Positions 35,201-43,816 are shown, counted from the stretch's first letter. The stretch is 64,000 bases of DNA from a virus (IMGVR_UViG_3300042988_001339:1-64000); one strand, 5' to 3'. Program-made: numbers and translations. The notes: generated from the letters alone by a model not told the origin.

Positions 35201-35789
35201 GGGACGCGGGCATCGCGGCCCTCTGGTCGGCCTTCGCGTCCCGGTCCCCGGACATGGCTGCGCGGGCCCGGGACGCCTCGACAGCAGTCCCGGCGGCCCC
35301 CGCCATCGCGGACTCAAACGCACTCTCGGATGCGACGAAGTCCCAGCCGAGTTGGGTGAGCTGGCCCTTGCGGATCTCGATGCACTTCCTGATGATCCCC
35401 ACACCGTCAGCCAACTGCCGCAGGACGGTCCAGGGCATGACCCGGTCCCCGCCCCCCGGCAGGTTGTGCGACACCGCGTACTCGGAGCGGCGGGGCAGCG
35501 GGCGGCCGTCCGCGCCGAGGGGGTCGATCGCTGCGGGCCGCAGCGGGCGGCCCGGCCCGAACGGGACGAGGGGGTCCGTCCAGCCACCCGGGACGAGCGG
35601 CGCGGCCTGCCCGGCACCCCACCCGGGGGACTGCTGGAGCCCGGCCTGTGTCGCCTGCGGCACGAGGTCAGTGACCGTCGCCCCGCGCGGGGCCTGGATC
35701 ATCTTGAGGAGTTCGGCGGCGATGGCCTGCGCCGACGGGCCCTGCGGCTGCACGGGCTGGGGGCGGGGAGAGCGGCGCTTCCGCGACAA
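32298..35789 (-). CDS. portal protein containing an intein and a C-terminal Nudix domain
   Basis: 1163 aa as translated. The portal parts are residues 1-268 and 610-~900 (VGIIRKCIEIRKGQLTQLGW; YGYGPTEQAIQDADLYLKR; FLIRMIGNHFDITAQELGF), typical of the dodecameric DNA gate. An intein interrupts at Ser268/Cys269 and ends at Asn609/Thr610. After an acidic linker (~905-955), residues ~961-1101 form a Nudix hydrolase with a complete box: Gly999, Glu1005, Arg1013-Glu1014, Glu1017-Glu1018 and Gly1020. Mature extein would be 822 aa. Such a portal-Nudix fusion is uncommon; substrate unknown. Confidence 0.88.
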   Translation of the reverse strand: MSRKRRSPRPQPVQPQGPSAQAIAAELLKMIQAPRGATVTDLVPQATQAGLQQSPGWGAGQAAPLVPGGWTDPLVPFGPGRPLRPAAIDPLGADGRPLPRRSEYAVSHNLPGGGDRVMPWTVLRQLADGVGIIRKCIEIRKGQLTQLGWDFVASESAFESAMAGAAGTAVEASRARAAMSGDRDAKADQRAAMPASRAAWERSFRRDNAEQITNLKRWWKHPDQIQGWTMEDWLGAAMEEALVLDALSIFPRATLGGDLHSLTILDGSCYSDDTEVLTRRGWVKFADTTTDDEFATRNQKTHAFEWQQATYFHKARHDGPMYHFTSRAIDLLVTPNHRMLVESLPRVLGGHASRGRGEVIIPAEALALACGDTPRIPVVASWDAPDLDEFVIPAAGKRSSDFRMSGDDFAAFMGMYLAEGHVDKRGSHGKYDSTVVISQESKSKGYQEFKDLLARILGRPAAESGRGFLVYSRTLAEYVARFGKSWEKSVPSEILNMSARQLEIFLHFYWLGDGWVGHGDPKARYITTTSPMIAGAVQEIAVKLGFSAGVHRRAGSLKRDRYDISLRRARSNKITSMTTVPYEGDVYCVSVPNEVLYVRRNGRPAWCGNTIKPLLDHTGSTPQEGPAYQQILHGFPRGEFTASNQADGEYTADSLIYRPRNRRTHTPYGYGPTEQAIQDADLYLKRRAWMNSEYDDGVAPELLINVNANMTPDQLRAYETVFNDMLSGNIAERHRAKMLPAGFVPTLLPSLESRYKPDYDLFLIRMIGNHFDITAQELGFPPSGGLGGAGFDEGDERRNERRATKPTAKWMAGIINAISAEYLGMPETLEFSFVFDDDEDDEAAESERVRTGRKTINEGRDEAGLPRFDVPEADMPLLYAGNTVIPLAGIADRANTVLTTAAAAQAALTAPAGNTPDDDPDTDQGDTEDDEPTDREQEPVKVPAPRTAKAAQPEDETGPAPVVAAGLAIQARSTGRVLMLQRALTDGDPASGTWELPGGCVDGVETPEETARREWAEETGMHVPPGDVTGGWQSGGYVGVVLQVPDEDAVNIRGDRWVTNPDDPDGDVTEALAWWAPADLRGNPAVRAELAASLDVVLQALGADDTAKAAESTAFRMFVRRVRKGDRPWRPFGFQAHASHIAEAANALAGDGDYAAAVACLDI
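33963..34985 (-). other. intein in portal gene (LAGLIDADG type)
   Basis: 341 residues, 269-609 of the precursor. Block A starts at Cys269 (CYSDDTEVLTRRGW), block B has VTPNHRML, the endonuclease core shows two LAGLIDADG-like helices (FMGMYLAEGHVD; FYWLGDGWVGHG), and the C-terminus has DVYCVSVPNEVLYVRRN, then WCGN with Asn609 and +1 Thr610. The penultimate residue is Gly rather than the common His. The frame is continuous, so splicing would restore the portal. Confidence 0.9.
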
Positions 35790-35831
35790 CGGGTGCCCCC
35801 TTCGAGGGTGGTCGGCTTGGGGCCGGGCGGG

Positions 35832-38800
35832 TCAGCGTCCGGGGAGGATGAGGCCAGCGATGGTGACTGTCCCGTCGGGGGCGGTCGTGATGGGCCCGGG
35901 CACGTCCGGGGCGTCCGGGGTGTCCGGGGTGTCGCCGGGGTCGTTGGGGATCGGGATGGATCCCGGGACTCCGGGTGGCCCGTCGGGGCGGAGTTCCACC
36001 GGCAACGCCGCGGGCCCTGTGGGTGCCGCGTGCGGGAGTTCCTTCCCGCACCGGAAGCACGTGGCGCGGCCGGTCGTGTTCGGGGTCTTGCACTCCGGAC
36101 ACGGCGCACTGAGCTGGGTGAGGAACGCGAGAGCGGACGCGCCACCCGCCAACTCCGTCACCGCCCACACGAACGCATCGAGACGGTCCGGGGACCACCC
36201 GGAGGTCGGGTTCCACGTGCACAACTGGTCCTCAAGCTCAGACCAGCGGCCGACATGCCGGACCATCTTCCGCTGCGTGAGGACCGCGATCGGTTCCGCC
36301 CGGACCGCCTTCCCCCGCGACGCGCGGACGACGGTGACAGGCAGGTTCGGGTGCGCGGCCTTGATGGTCGCCTCGACCATCTCGCCACCGAAGTTGATTT
36401 CGGCGCAGATAGCGTCCGCGGTGTGCTTCTCGTACGCGGCGTACACGCGGTCCGCCCACTCGGTGGGTGACCACGAACCCGAGAGGTCTTCGAGGACGTA
36501 GAACCGGCCGTCGGACCCGAGCCCGACGACGACGATCCCGCACTCGCTCTTGCCGTTCGTGGATGACCCGGACGGGTCGACACCGACAACGACACGGACT
36601 AGGCGAACGTCCGGGGGGACACTGCCGACCCGCTGTGCATCGATGACGTCCTGGGACCACAAGGCGCCGGGGATGGCGTCCATGGCGTCCCAGTCGCCGT
36701 CGAGGAGCGCCCGGCGGAGGCGGGAGTCGGGCATCGCTCGTAGCTGCGCGACGTACCCGGGGTTGGACTTCATCAGCCCCGGGTTGTCCTCGATGGTCGC
36801 GGGGAGGAACGCCCGTTTTGGGTGCCAGCCGATGACCTTCCCGTCCTCCACGACGGGCGGTGACCACGGGACGCCCGCGTCCGGTGGCGCTTGGCCCTTG
36901 GCGAGGTCTTCGGGGCGGGGGGACACGAACCGGCGTTTCACCCACCGGAACCCGACGCCCTCAGGGTTCGACGCGGAGATGACGTGCGCCCGGTGCCCCC
37001 GCGCGGACCGGACCCGGCTGAGCATGAACGTGTACTGCGACTCCGTGAACTCGGTGAGCTCGTCGAACAGGAGCAGGTCGAACTCGGCCGACTTGTAGTT
37101 CTGCTCATCGCCCGGGCTGTTGTCGCTGCCCGCGTTCTGGAGGCTGATGAACCGGATCACGGAGGCGTTGGGGAACGTGAACGTGAAGTCGGTCTTGTTT
37201 TCGCGTGCGTGCCCGGCGAGCATCCCGGGGAGGTGCAGGCCGTGGGTCTGCTTCAGCATCGGCAGGGTGCGGCGGACGAGCGCGATGTGCGCGCCGGGGT
37301 GCGCGACCGCGAAGTCACAGGCGTAGGACCGGAGGAAGAACGAGTTGTGGGTGACGATGTAGTCGTCGGTCACGTACAGGTGGTTCAGGTTGTCGACCGT
37401 GATGCACCGTGAGTTGTCGACCACGGTAGGGACGACGGACACGACGCGATGCCAGGGCTCGTGGTCGCCGCCGTTGAACCCCGCGACCGCCCGTGCCCGC
37501 TTCCGGGGCATGTGGAACAGGTCCACGGTGGCGCGGCCCTGGATGTAGAGCCGGTACGCGAGGCGGCCGGCGCGCTTCTCCCCCCCATGGGTGTACGTGG
37601 TGGTCTTGGTGTTCAGGGTCGCCCGGTAGCCGAGGGACCGGAGGATGGCCTGCATGTCCTTCGCGAGGCGCTCGGACACGGTGACGAACTCGACGTGGCC
37701 GCGGTCGTCGATGTGCCCGTCGGTGTCCATGAGGCCCTGGACGAACGCGAGCCGGTCGGGGGTGGGTGCGCGCATGATGCGCCCGGGGATGAACTTCTCC
37801 CACGAGTGGAGCCCGTACAGGCCGTCCCGCTTGAGGAGCGTCGCCGCGGACTCGCCGGTCCGCTTCGGGTAGGCCGCGACGAGTTCGCCGCCCGCGTTGA
37901 GGGCGTCATCGAGTCGCTGTGCGGTGGCGGGTCGGGGCCAGACGGTGCCTCGTTCGATGGTTCCGATCGTCCCTTGCGGGGAGCCGATGAGTGCGCCTAG
38001 TTCACGTTGCCCAAGGTTGCGCGCCTTCCGCCACCTCTTCATGGTTGCCGTGAATTCGGCGAGGGCGTCCCGGTCGTCGCGGTCAGCGCCAGGGCGGGTG
38101 ATGCTGTAGGTAGGGCAGTGCGCCCCGTTGTCGGTGCCCGTGACCTGCCGCAACTCCAAGCCGTGGGGTAGTTCGGCGCGGATCCGGTCGAAGATCTCCG
38201 GGTCTACCCCGCAGATCGACACGTTGACGGAGATGCTGCCGTCGCCGACGAGCGCGCCGAGCGTGTAGGGGCTGAACGTCGCCCACTGCGTTCCGACCCC
38301 AGTCATGGTGACGGGGTTCGTGAGCGGCAACTGCACGTAGTGAGGGCGGAGGCCGCGGGCCTTCTCGTCGTCGGCTCGGGCGACGAGCCGTGCGAGCTCG
38401 ACGGTGTTGACGACCTTCGCGCGGGACTGGACCCGCAGGTTCCATTCATCCTCGGGGCGTAGGCCCTTGGGGATGGCTGGCGGGTCAATCTTCCGGCGCT
38501 TCCGTTGGCCCGCGATCGATACGGCCCAGAGGTGCTCGTCGTCGGCCTCGACGGTGGACCCGTCGGCGAGAGTGACCCGGTAGAACTGCTTCGGGCCATT
38601 GTCGGTGACCTTGATGACGGTGGCGGTGGTCCCGTCGGGGTTGCAGACGGTGTCGCCGACCTTGATGTCACCGAACAGGGTCCAGCCCTTGGGGGTGAGG
38701 ATCTTCGTTTCTTGGTCGGGCGTGTACCCGGGCGCGGTGCGGTCCGGGGTCCGGCCGCCTTTGCCGGGGCCGGCGCTTCCCCCGAACAGCAACTCGAAGA

Positions 38801-38918
38801 CTTCGCCCGCGAGTTTCACGGCCTGCGCCTGCTTGGGGTGCGGGGTCCAGAACTTCACGGGCTTCGGGTTGAACACGTCCAGAGCGTGAGCGAAGACATT
38901 TGTTTGGGGGCTCTGCAC
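35832..38918 (-). CDS. terL: large terminase with class-3-type intein
   Basis: 1028 aa as translated. Extein residues 1-53 end in GGSAGPGK, half of the Walker A loop. The intein fills 54-525 and Ser526 completes the loop. After splicing (556 aa) the ATPase has LLLFDELTEF (Walker B) and VISASNPEG. The C-terminal nuclease begins with the RNase-H-like GVDPSGSST and has DRLDAFVWA near its end. A zinc ribbon (CPECK...CFRCGK) and Pro-rich tail follow. TerL cuts and packages DNA through the portal encoded next. GTG start at 38918 lies about 15 bp from a -10 element, suggesting a leaderless message. Confidence 0.92.
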   Translation of the reverse strand: MQSPQTNVFAHALDVFNPKPVKFWTPHPKQAQAVKLAGEVFELLFGGSAGPGKGGRTPDRTAPGYTPDQETKILTPKGWTLFGDIKVGDTVCNPDGTTATVIKVTDNGPKQFYRVTLADGSTVEADDEHLWAVSIAGQRKRRKIDPPAIPKGLRPEDEWNLRVQSRAKVVNTVELARLVARADDEKARGLRPHYVQLPLTNPVTMTGVGTQWATFSPYTLGALVGDGSISVNVSICGVDPEIFDRIRAELPHGLELRQVTGTDNGAHCPTYSITRPGADRDDRDALAEFTATMKRWRKARNLGQRELGALIGSPQGTIGTIERGTVWPRPATAQRLDDALNAGGELVAAYPKRTGESAATLLKRDGLYGLHSWEKFIPGRIMRAPTPDRLAFVQGLMDTDGHIDDRGHVEFVTVSERLAKDMQAILRSLGYRATLNTKTTTYTHGGEKRAGRLAYRLYIQGRATVDLFHMPRKRARAVAGFNGGDHEPWHRVVSVVPTVVDNSRCITVDNLNHLYVTDDYIVTHNSFFLRSYACDFAVAHPGAHIALVRRTLPMLKQTHGLHLPGMLAGHARENKTDFTFTFPNASVIRFISLQNAGSDNSPGDEQNYKSAEFDLLLFDELTEFTESQYTFMLSRVRSARGHRAHVISASNPEGVGFRWVKRRFVSPRPEDLAKGQAPPDAGVPWSPPVVEDGKVIGWHPKRAFLPATIEDNPGLMKSNPGYVAQLRAMPDSRLRRALLDGDWDAMDAIPGALWSQDVIDAQRVGSVPPDVRLVRVVVGVDPSGSSTNGKSECGIVVVGLGSDGRFYVLEDLSGSWSPTEWADRVYAAYEKHTADAICAEINFGGEMVEATIKAAHPNLPVTVVRASRGKAVRAEPIAVLTQRKMVRHVGRWSELEDQLCTWNPTSGWSPDRLDAFVWAVTELAGGASALAFLTQLSAPCPECKTPNTTGRATCFRCGKELPHAAPTGPAALPVELRPDGPPGVPGSIPIPNDPGDTPDTPDAPDVPGPITTAPDGTVTIAGLILPGR
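37344..38759 (-). other. class-3-type intein with internal HTH in terminase P-loop
   Basis: About 472 residues (54-525). There is no N-terminal Cys or Ser: the first residue after Lys53 is Gly. It has the WCT set of class 3 inteins: Trp131 in DDEHLWAV, Cys505 in SRCITVDN and Thr523 in IVTHN. LAGLIDADG helices occur at ~217-228 (YTLGALVGDGSI) and ~390-404 (AFVQGLMDTDGHID). Between them, ~288-350, lies an XRE-like HTH (RWRKARNLGQRELGALIGSP). Start boundary inferred from the Walker A consensus. Confidence 0.85.
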
Positions 38919-38924
38919 GTTCAG

Positions 38925-38960
38925 GAGCCTACTATTACTAGGCTAGTTTGCTAGCGTGAC
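38925..38960 (-). promoter_or_regulatory. promoter of terminase gene
   Basis: On the minus strand CTAGCAAACTAGCCTAGTAA is followed by TAGTAGG and the GTG start. TAGTAA/TAATAG is a good -10, and CCTAGTAATAGTAGG is a near-palindrome recalling the CCTA...TAGG elements of the other promoters. Distance to the GTG (~15 bp) fits a leaderless mRNA. Confidence 0.55.
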
Positions 38961-38995
38961 GCGGCGACGCCGAACCGGCGAACCTCGCGGTGCCG

Positions 38996-39532
38996 TCAGG
39001 TGATGGTGAGGGTCCCGATGGCCCGGACGGGGATCTCTGGTGAGTCGATGATGCGGATCCAGACGATCCAGAATCCGTGGCCGAGGTCAGCGGTTTGGCC
39101 GGGGCCGACCAGGACGCGGGCGGCGTACTGGACGGGTGGGCCGGTGAGGGTTTCCCAGGTGCCGGGGACCCAGACGGTGACCGTGGTCCCGTAGGTCGCG
39201 GTCCCGTAGGTGGACTGGCCGTAGACGGCCCCGGTGGGTGCGGTGCCGGTGCTGGTCCCGGGGGCGGGGCCCGCGGTGAATGCGAACTGGGCGGTGCCCG
39301 CGGTGGGGTTGACGGGGGCGCCGGCGGTGAGGGCGCGGACCATGACGCGGATCCGTTGGGTGGATGCGCGGTGCATGCGGCGGGGGCTGGTGGGGTCGGT
39401 GGTGAACTGCCATGAGGTGGCGCCGAGGACGGGGGCCCCGCCCCCGGTCCCGCCGCCCCCTCCGGTGCTGGTGGTGTAGTTGCCGGACACGGTCTGGCCG
39501 TAGATGGCCTGTCCGAGCACTGCGACTGTCAC
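38996..39532 (-). CDS. hypothetical structural-region protein, 178 aa
   Basis: GTG start. Gly/Thr-rich with repeated YGQS/YGT-type motifs (GQAIYGQTVSGNY, GAVYGQSTYGTATYGTTV) and a beta-rich C-terminal half. It lies between the second recombinase and terminase. Could be a fibre or head-decoration protein; not recognised. Confidence 0.6.
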   Translation of the reverse strand: MTVAVLGQAIYGQTVSGNYTTSTGGGGGTGGGAPVLGATSWQFTTDPTSPRRMHRASTQRIRVMVRALTAGAPVNPTAGTAQFAFTAGPAPGTSTGTAPTGAVYGQSTYGTATYGTTVTVWVPGTWETLTGPPVQYAARVLVGPGQTADLGHGFWIVWIRIIDSPEIPVRAIGTLTIT

Positions 39533-39576
39533 GGGCCGCCCTCCTCGTTGTGTGGTCGGGGGCCCGCGGCGCCGGG

Positions 39577-40500
39577 TTATGACGCTGAGGCGAGCAGTGC
39601 GGCGACGGTGTTCGAGGCCTGGGCGTGGAGCTCGACACCAAGCCTGTCGTAGGACATGGTCGTGCGGCTGCTGGCGTGGTCCATGCCGTCTTGGACGACG
39701 CGGAGGTCTACGCCCGCCTGGAGCGCGAGCGTCGCGAAGGACCGGCGGAGGGAGTGCGGGCTGACCTTTTTCGTGATCCCTGCGTCGCGGCAGAGACGCT
39801 GGAGCGCCCGGTCTGCCGACCGGCGGGTCATCTGGGTGCCGTCGCGGCGGGTGATGAGCCAGCCCGTGGCGCGCCCGGCGGTGACCGCGTCCACGGCCTG
39901 CATCACGGGGATGGGGAGCACCTTGACGGACGGTTTATTGCCCTTCCCGACGGTGCGGAGGACCCGGTAGCCGAGTTCAGTGGTCGAGAGGTCCTCGATG
40001 CGGATGGCGCACGTGGCGGAGACCCGCATCCCGACGGTGCCCATCAGGGAGATGAGTGCCCAGTCCGACGGGGACGATGCCCGGGCGGCCCGCAGCAGCG
40101 ACCCGAGTTCGAAGCGGTTGAGCCATGTCCTCCGGGACGGATCGTCGTGGATCTCCGGGAGGACCAGGTGGTGTGCGGGCGAGTGCTCGATGAAGCCGTC
40201 GACCACGGCGAGGTCGTAGTAGCCGCTGATGGTGCCCATCCTGCGGACGACGGACGCGGGGGCGTTCTTCCGGTGCTCGACGAGGTGCACGACGAACGCC
40301 TGGATGTGGCCCCGCTTCATCGTGAACGGGTGGAGGCCCCTGGACGCGCACCACTCGAAGAACAGGCGGAGGTCGAGTTGGTAGGCGGCGCGGGTGTTCG
40401 CGTTGAGGAACCGGCCGAGGAACGCCATCGCCGCGAGGTTCGCGGGGTCGTTGAGGGCGTCGTGGGTTTGGGCGGCGGGCAGGAGGGTAGCGTCGTACAT
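39577..40500 (-). CDS. tyrosine recombinase (second integrase)
   Basis: 307 aa from ATG 40500 with CTGGAG upstream. N-terminal core-binding domain (~25-120) and catalytic domain with Arg159 (GMRVSA), Lys186 (GKGNK), His249-x-x-Arg252 (HSLRRS), His275 (MDHASSRTT) and Tyr284 (SYDR): all catalytic residues present. Only distantly similar to the integrase at 10474. Unusually it lies inside the late module between tail fibre and terminase. It could resolve genome multimers, invert a segment, or be the mark of a second inserted element. Confidence 0.9.
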   Translation of the reverse strand: MYDATLLPAAQTHDALNDPANLAAMAFLGRFLNANTRAAYQLDLRLFFEWCASRGLHPFTMKRGHIQAFVVHLVEHRKNAPASVVRRMGTISGYYDLAVVDGFIEHSPAHHLVLPEIHDDPSRRTWLNRFELGSLLRAARASSPSDWALISLMGTVGMRVSATCAIRIEDLSTTELGYRVLRTVGKGNKPSVKVLPIPVMQAVDAVTAGRATGWLITRRDGTQMTRRSADRALQRLCRDAGITKKVSPHSLRRSFATLALQAGVDLRVVQDGMDHASSRTTMSYDRLGVELHAQASNTVAALLASAS

Positions 40501-40532
40501 GTCGGGCTCCAGGTTGCTCTGGGGTTCCGGCT

Positions 40533-40564
40533 GGCCCGGCCAGCGCTGACACGCTGGTCGGGCC
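40533..40564 (-). terminator. hairpin between tail fibre and recombinase
   Basis: A 13-bp stem with one G-T pair (40533-40545 with 40552-40564) and a 6-nt loop, 79 bp after the tail-fibre stop. Confidence 0.65.
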
Positions 40565-40642
40565 TTCCTGTTGTCGCCGGATCGGACGCGCTGGGCGCGC
40601 GTCCGGTTCCAAGTAGCCGTGAATATGGGTCGCAGCGAGCCC

Positions 40643-43576
40643 TTACGGGTTGGTGTTCGTGACCGTCGTCGTGATGGTGGCGCCGGTGAGGTCCTGTTGC
40701 GCCGTGATGGCACCCACCGTGTCGTTGCCGTCGTACACCAGGCGCGTGACGGTGCCGCCGGTGAGCTGGAGCCCGTGGGACATGCCCGCCGATCCACCCC
40801 TGTTGTCCCAGAGGATGTTGCCCCGCACGTACATCGCGGCGGCTGACGCGCCGGACACGATCGCGGGGCGCGGCGTTGCGGGCGCGCCGCAGTTACGGAC
40901 CCTATTGCCCTCGATGATGATCCGGTCCCAGGTGCCGTCCGCCACCCAAACCCCCCGGGCCGTCCCCTGCGCGTCAAGGCATGAGTTGCCGTCCACCACG
41001 AGAGTCCCGAGGGTGCCGCCCGTGACGGTGGTCACCCTGATACCGGCCGTCCCTGCGAGCCTGATGTCATTCCCGCGGATCGTGAGGTCCCCGGCGTTGG
41101 TGATGCTCGTGATCCCTTCGGCCTGACCGTCGCAAATTACGACATTGTCCAGCACCTGCGCGGAAATCGAGTAGAGCCCCGCCACGAATCCACCGCCGAT
41201 GTAGATCCCCGTGGATCCAGGCCATCCCCCTACGACAGTGTTGCCCTGGATGATCGTCCCGTCGCACGCTCGGTCGGAGATGCCGAAGCCGCAATCCTCG
41301 ACGTGGTTTCCGATGATTCGCGCACCCCGCGAGCGAATGTTGCCGGACTGCGATTCAGTGAAGATTCCATTCTTTCCGCACCACCGGACCACGTTCCCGA
41401 TGATCGTGAATGCTTCGTGGTGGAAGAATCCAGTTCCGATGCCGAAGCCAGACCCGCCAGCCGTGCCACCGAGTTCGGGGACCTGCGCCCCGCCCCGCTC
41501 GATGACATTCCCCACCATGTAGCCATCGGGCAAGAAATCGCACCCGAACGCAGTGGCGCTCGTGTCGTGGATGTACATGTTGGCGCAGGTCAGGCGCACA
41601 CAGTTGGTGATGTAGATGCCCTTGTTTACACTGCTGTAGGTCGCGACGCGGGACCCAGAGCCATCAATCTCGAAGTCGCGGAACGTCACATCAGTGATCG
41701 TCCCGCTGTTCTGCGTGCCGCCCTCATAGCGCCACGCCGACCCGCCGACCCCGCAGTAAGAGACGATAGAGCGACCAGCGCCGTACCCCCACCAGGTCGT
41801 CCGCGAGAGCACGGGCAGTTCGCCGGTGACCATGTAACTGCCAGGCTCGATCTCAATCGAGCCGCGAACGCTCGCGGCAGCCGTGAATGCCGCCGTGTCG
41901 TCAGTGCCCACGCCGACCCACGCCCCAGGAATCGCCACGGTCCTGCCCGAAACCGTTGCGCGCGACGCCCCAAGCACGGTTGCCGCCGTGGCGCTCTGAA
42001 TCGCGACGATCCACGTGACCATGTCGGCTCTCTGCGCGTTCGCGCGGATTCGTCCCGCGCCCGGGATGACGATCCGCTTGCCGATGTCGGCGGAAGTCCA
42101 GTTGGCGGTAGCACTGTTGAGCGTGCTGCTGTTGTTGTTGATCGCGCCGTCGGTGATGGTGCGGCCAGCCGTGACGCTCTTGGTCGGCGCAGACGCGAGC
42201 GTGGCCTGCGTCGCGGACACCACGGCGGCGATCGTCGTCAGGTGCGTGCGCCCGACGGTCAGAGTGCCGTTGTCCGCTCCCGCGTAGGGGATCGCCACGG
42301 TCTTTCCAACGTCGCCCGCCGTGAATGCGGCCGTGGGGGATGTGAGGGTGGTCGACGCGGCGGTCACGGTCGCGTCGGTGACCACTCGCATGTCACCGAC
42401 GGCGCCGAAGACTCGCTTCACGCCGTTGCTCGACGCTGACAGGGTGCCCCAGCCGAGCGCGAGCGGACTCACTGTCGTGACGACAGGGACCTGTCCGACC
42501 GTGGGGGTGCCGACCGGGCGAGGCGCCGCGAAGGCGGTCGTGGCGATGCTCGTGTCATTGTCGCCCGCGCTCGGCGTGGGAGCCGTCGGATTGCCCGTCA
42601 GGGCCGGGCTCGCCAGGGGCGCATACGTGCCAGTCAGTGAAGGGCTCGGGGTGTCCGTGGAGGTGATGACCCACGCCGAGACACCGTCACTGGTGAGCTC
42701 CACCGACTCCCCCGCGAGGGTCAACGCCCGGGACGTCTGCCCGACCGCCGTCCCCGTGATGGTGTCGCCCCCGGCCCGTGACACGGTGACCACGTTCGCT
42801 GAACCGTCGATCTTCTTGACGCCCGTCACCGTCCCCGCCGCGACCGAGTTCGCCGCCGGCAACGTCCGGGCGATCGCCGCGGACGTCGCGTCCACCAGGG
42901 CCATCTGGCCCGCGACGAGTGTCCCCGTCGTCGCGGTCGACGGGGCACCCAGTGCCGCCGTCACGGCGGTCAACGCGGGCGCGCCCAGCGCCGCCCGGGC
43001 GGTCGCGGCGTCCGTGCCGCCGGTGCCGCCCCGGGCCAGGGGCAGGGTGCCCGACGTGATGTCGGCCGCCGAGTGCGCGTGCACCGTCCCAGCCTTGGCC
43101 GCGAGTGCGGCGGTCGTCGAGGCGGACAGGGCCGTCACGTCCGCGTCGAGAGCCACCTCGATGGTGGTCGTCCCGTCGGAGATCGTGCCGTCGGCATCGA
43201 TCGTGATGGACGAGCCGCCACCGCCGGTCGCGTCGGCCTGCCACGTCGCCGCCGTCGGGGACGTCGCCTTCAGGACCAGCCCCGCGGAGGCGGTGCCGGT
43301 GACCGTGACGCCACCGACAGCGGCGGTGTCCGCCGCGGTCCCCGACGTCGCGAGCTTCCCCGCGACGGTCGTGTCCAGCGCAGCCAGACGCGCCGCGACA
43401 GACGCGGCGGACCCCTGAGGGGTCAGGCCGAGAGTGTCCTCGATCTGGTTGATGGCGGTCTCGACGGCGTTCGCTGCCGCCGCGCTGATCCGCGCGGTGC
43501 TCGGGGCGTCCGCGGGAGCACCAGTCCAGTCGGTGCGGTTCGCGGGGAGGTTCGACAGATCGTCGGGGTATGCCAC
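40643..43576 (-). CDS. tail fibre/spike with right-handed beta-helix
   Basis: 977 aa from ATG 43576. The N-terminus (MAYPDDLSNLPANRTDWTGA, VETAINQIEDTLGL) is the standard attachment end of actinophage fibres, followed by Ala/Thr-rich shaft repeats. From ~510 to the end the sequence has pectate-lyase-like coils (GIYITNCVRLTCANMYIHDT, FTIIGNVVRWCGKNGIFTES, TIRGNDIRLAGTAGIRVTTV). Such a beta-helix usually cleaves or binds surface polysaccharide. Base composition from ~41.2 to 42.3 kb is noticeably less GC-rich than the neighbours, suggesting an exchanged host-range domain. Confidence 0.85.
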   Translation of the reverse strand: MAYPDDLSNLPANRTDWTGAPADAPSTARISAAAANAVETAINQIEDTLGLTPQGSAASVAARLAALDTTVAGKLATSGTAADTAAVGGVTVTGTASAGLVLKATSPTAATWQADATGGGGSSITIDADGTISDGTTTIEVALDADVTALSASTTAALAAKAGTVHAHSAADITSGTLPLARGGTGGTDAATARAALGAPALTAVTAALGAPSTATTGTLVAGQMALVDATSAAIARTLPAANSVAAGTVTGVKKIDGSANVVTVSRAGGDTITGTAVGQTSRALTLAGESVELTSDGVSAWVITSTDTPSPSLTGTYAPLASPALTGNPTAPTPSAGDNDTSIATTAFAAPRPVGTPTVGQVPVVTTVSPLALGWGTLSASSNGVKRVFGAVGDMRVVTDATVTAASTTLTSPTAAFTAGDVGKTVAIPYAGADNGTLTVGRTHLTTIAAVVSATQATLASAPTKSVTAGRTITDGAINNNSSTLNSATANWTSADIGKRIVIPGAGRIRANAQRADMVTWIVAIQSATAATVLGASRATVSGRTVAIPGAWVGVGTDDTAAFTAAASVRGSIEIEPGSYMVTGELPVLSRTTWWGYGAGRSIVSYCGVGGSAWRYEGGTQNSGTITDVTFRDFEIDGSGSRVATYSSVNKGIYITNCVRLTCANMYIHDTSATAFGCDFLPDGYMVGNVIERGGAQVPELGGTAGGSGFGIGTGFFHHEAFTIIGNVVRWCGKNGIFTESQSGNIRSRGARIIGNHVEDCGFGISDRACDGTIIQGNTVVGGWPGSTGIYIGGGFVAGLYSISAQVLDNVVICDGQAEGITSITNAGDLTIRGNDIRLAGTAGIRVTTVTGGTLGTLVVDGNSCLDAQGTARGVWVADGTWDRIIIEGNRVRNCGAPATPRPAIVSGASAAAMYVRGNILWDNRGGSAGMSHGLQLTGGTVTRLVYDGNDTVGAITAQQDLTGATITTTVTNTNP

Positions 43577-43633
43577 GGGAGGCCCCTTCTCGGGAGGGTT
43601 CAGGTCAGGTGGACGGGGGGCCGCGGCCCGGGG

Positions 43634-43816
43634 TCAGGAGAGAGCGGCCTGCGCTTCGCGGCCGACAGCGAGTTGGAGATCCTGCACGGTCGCGGCCTCC
43701 GCCGCAGCGACAGACCGGACCGCGAGAGCGGCGGCGGCAACCTCAGCGGCCTTCGCGGCGGTGAACCGGGCCTGCATCCGGGTCCGGGCATGCGGGGTGT
43801 GCGGGGTCGACGGCAT
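43634..43816 (-). CDS. small Ala-rich helical protein, 60 aa
   Basis: ATG at 43816, with GTGAGG 6 bp upstream; GTG 43828 is an alternative start. One long Ala-rich helix. It immediately precedes the tail-fibre gene and may be a fibre-assembly helper. Confidence 0.55.
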   Translation of the reverse strand: MPSTPHTPHARTRMQARFTAAKAAEVAAAALAVRSVAAAEAATVQDLQLAVGREAQAALS

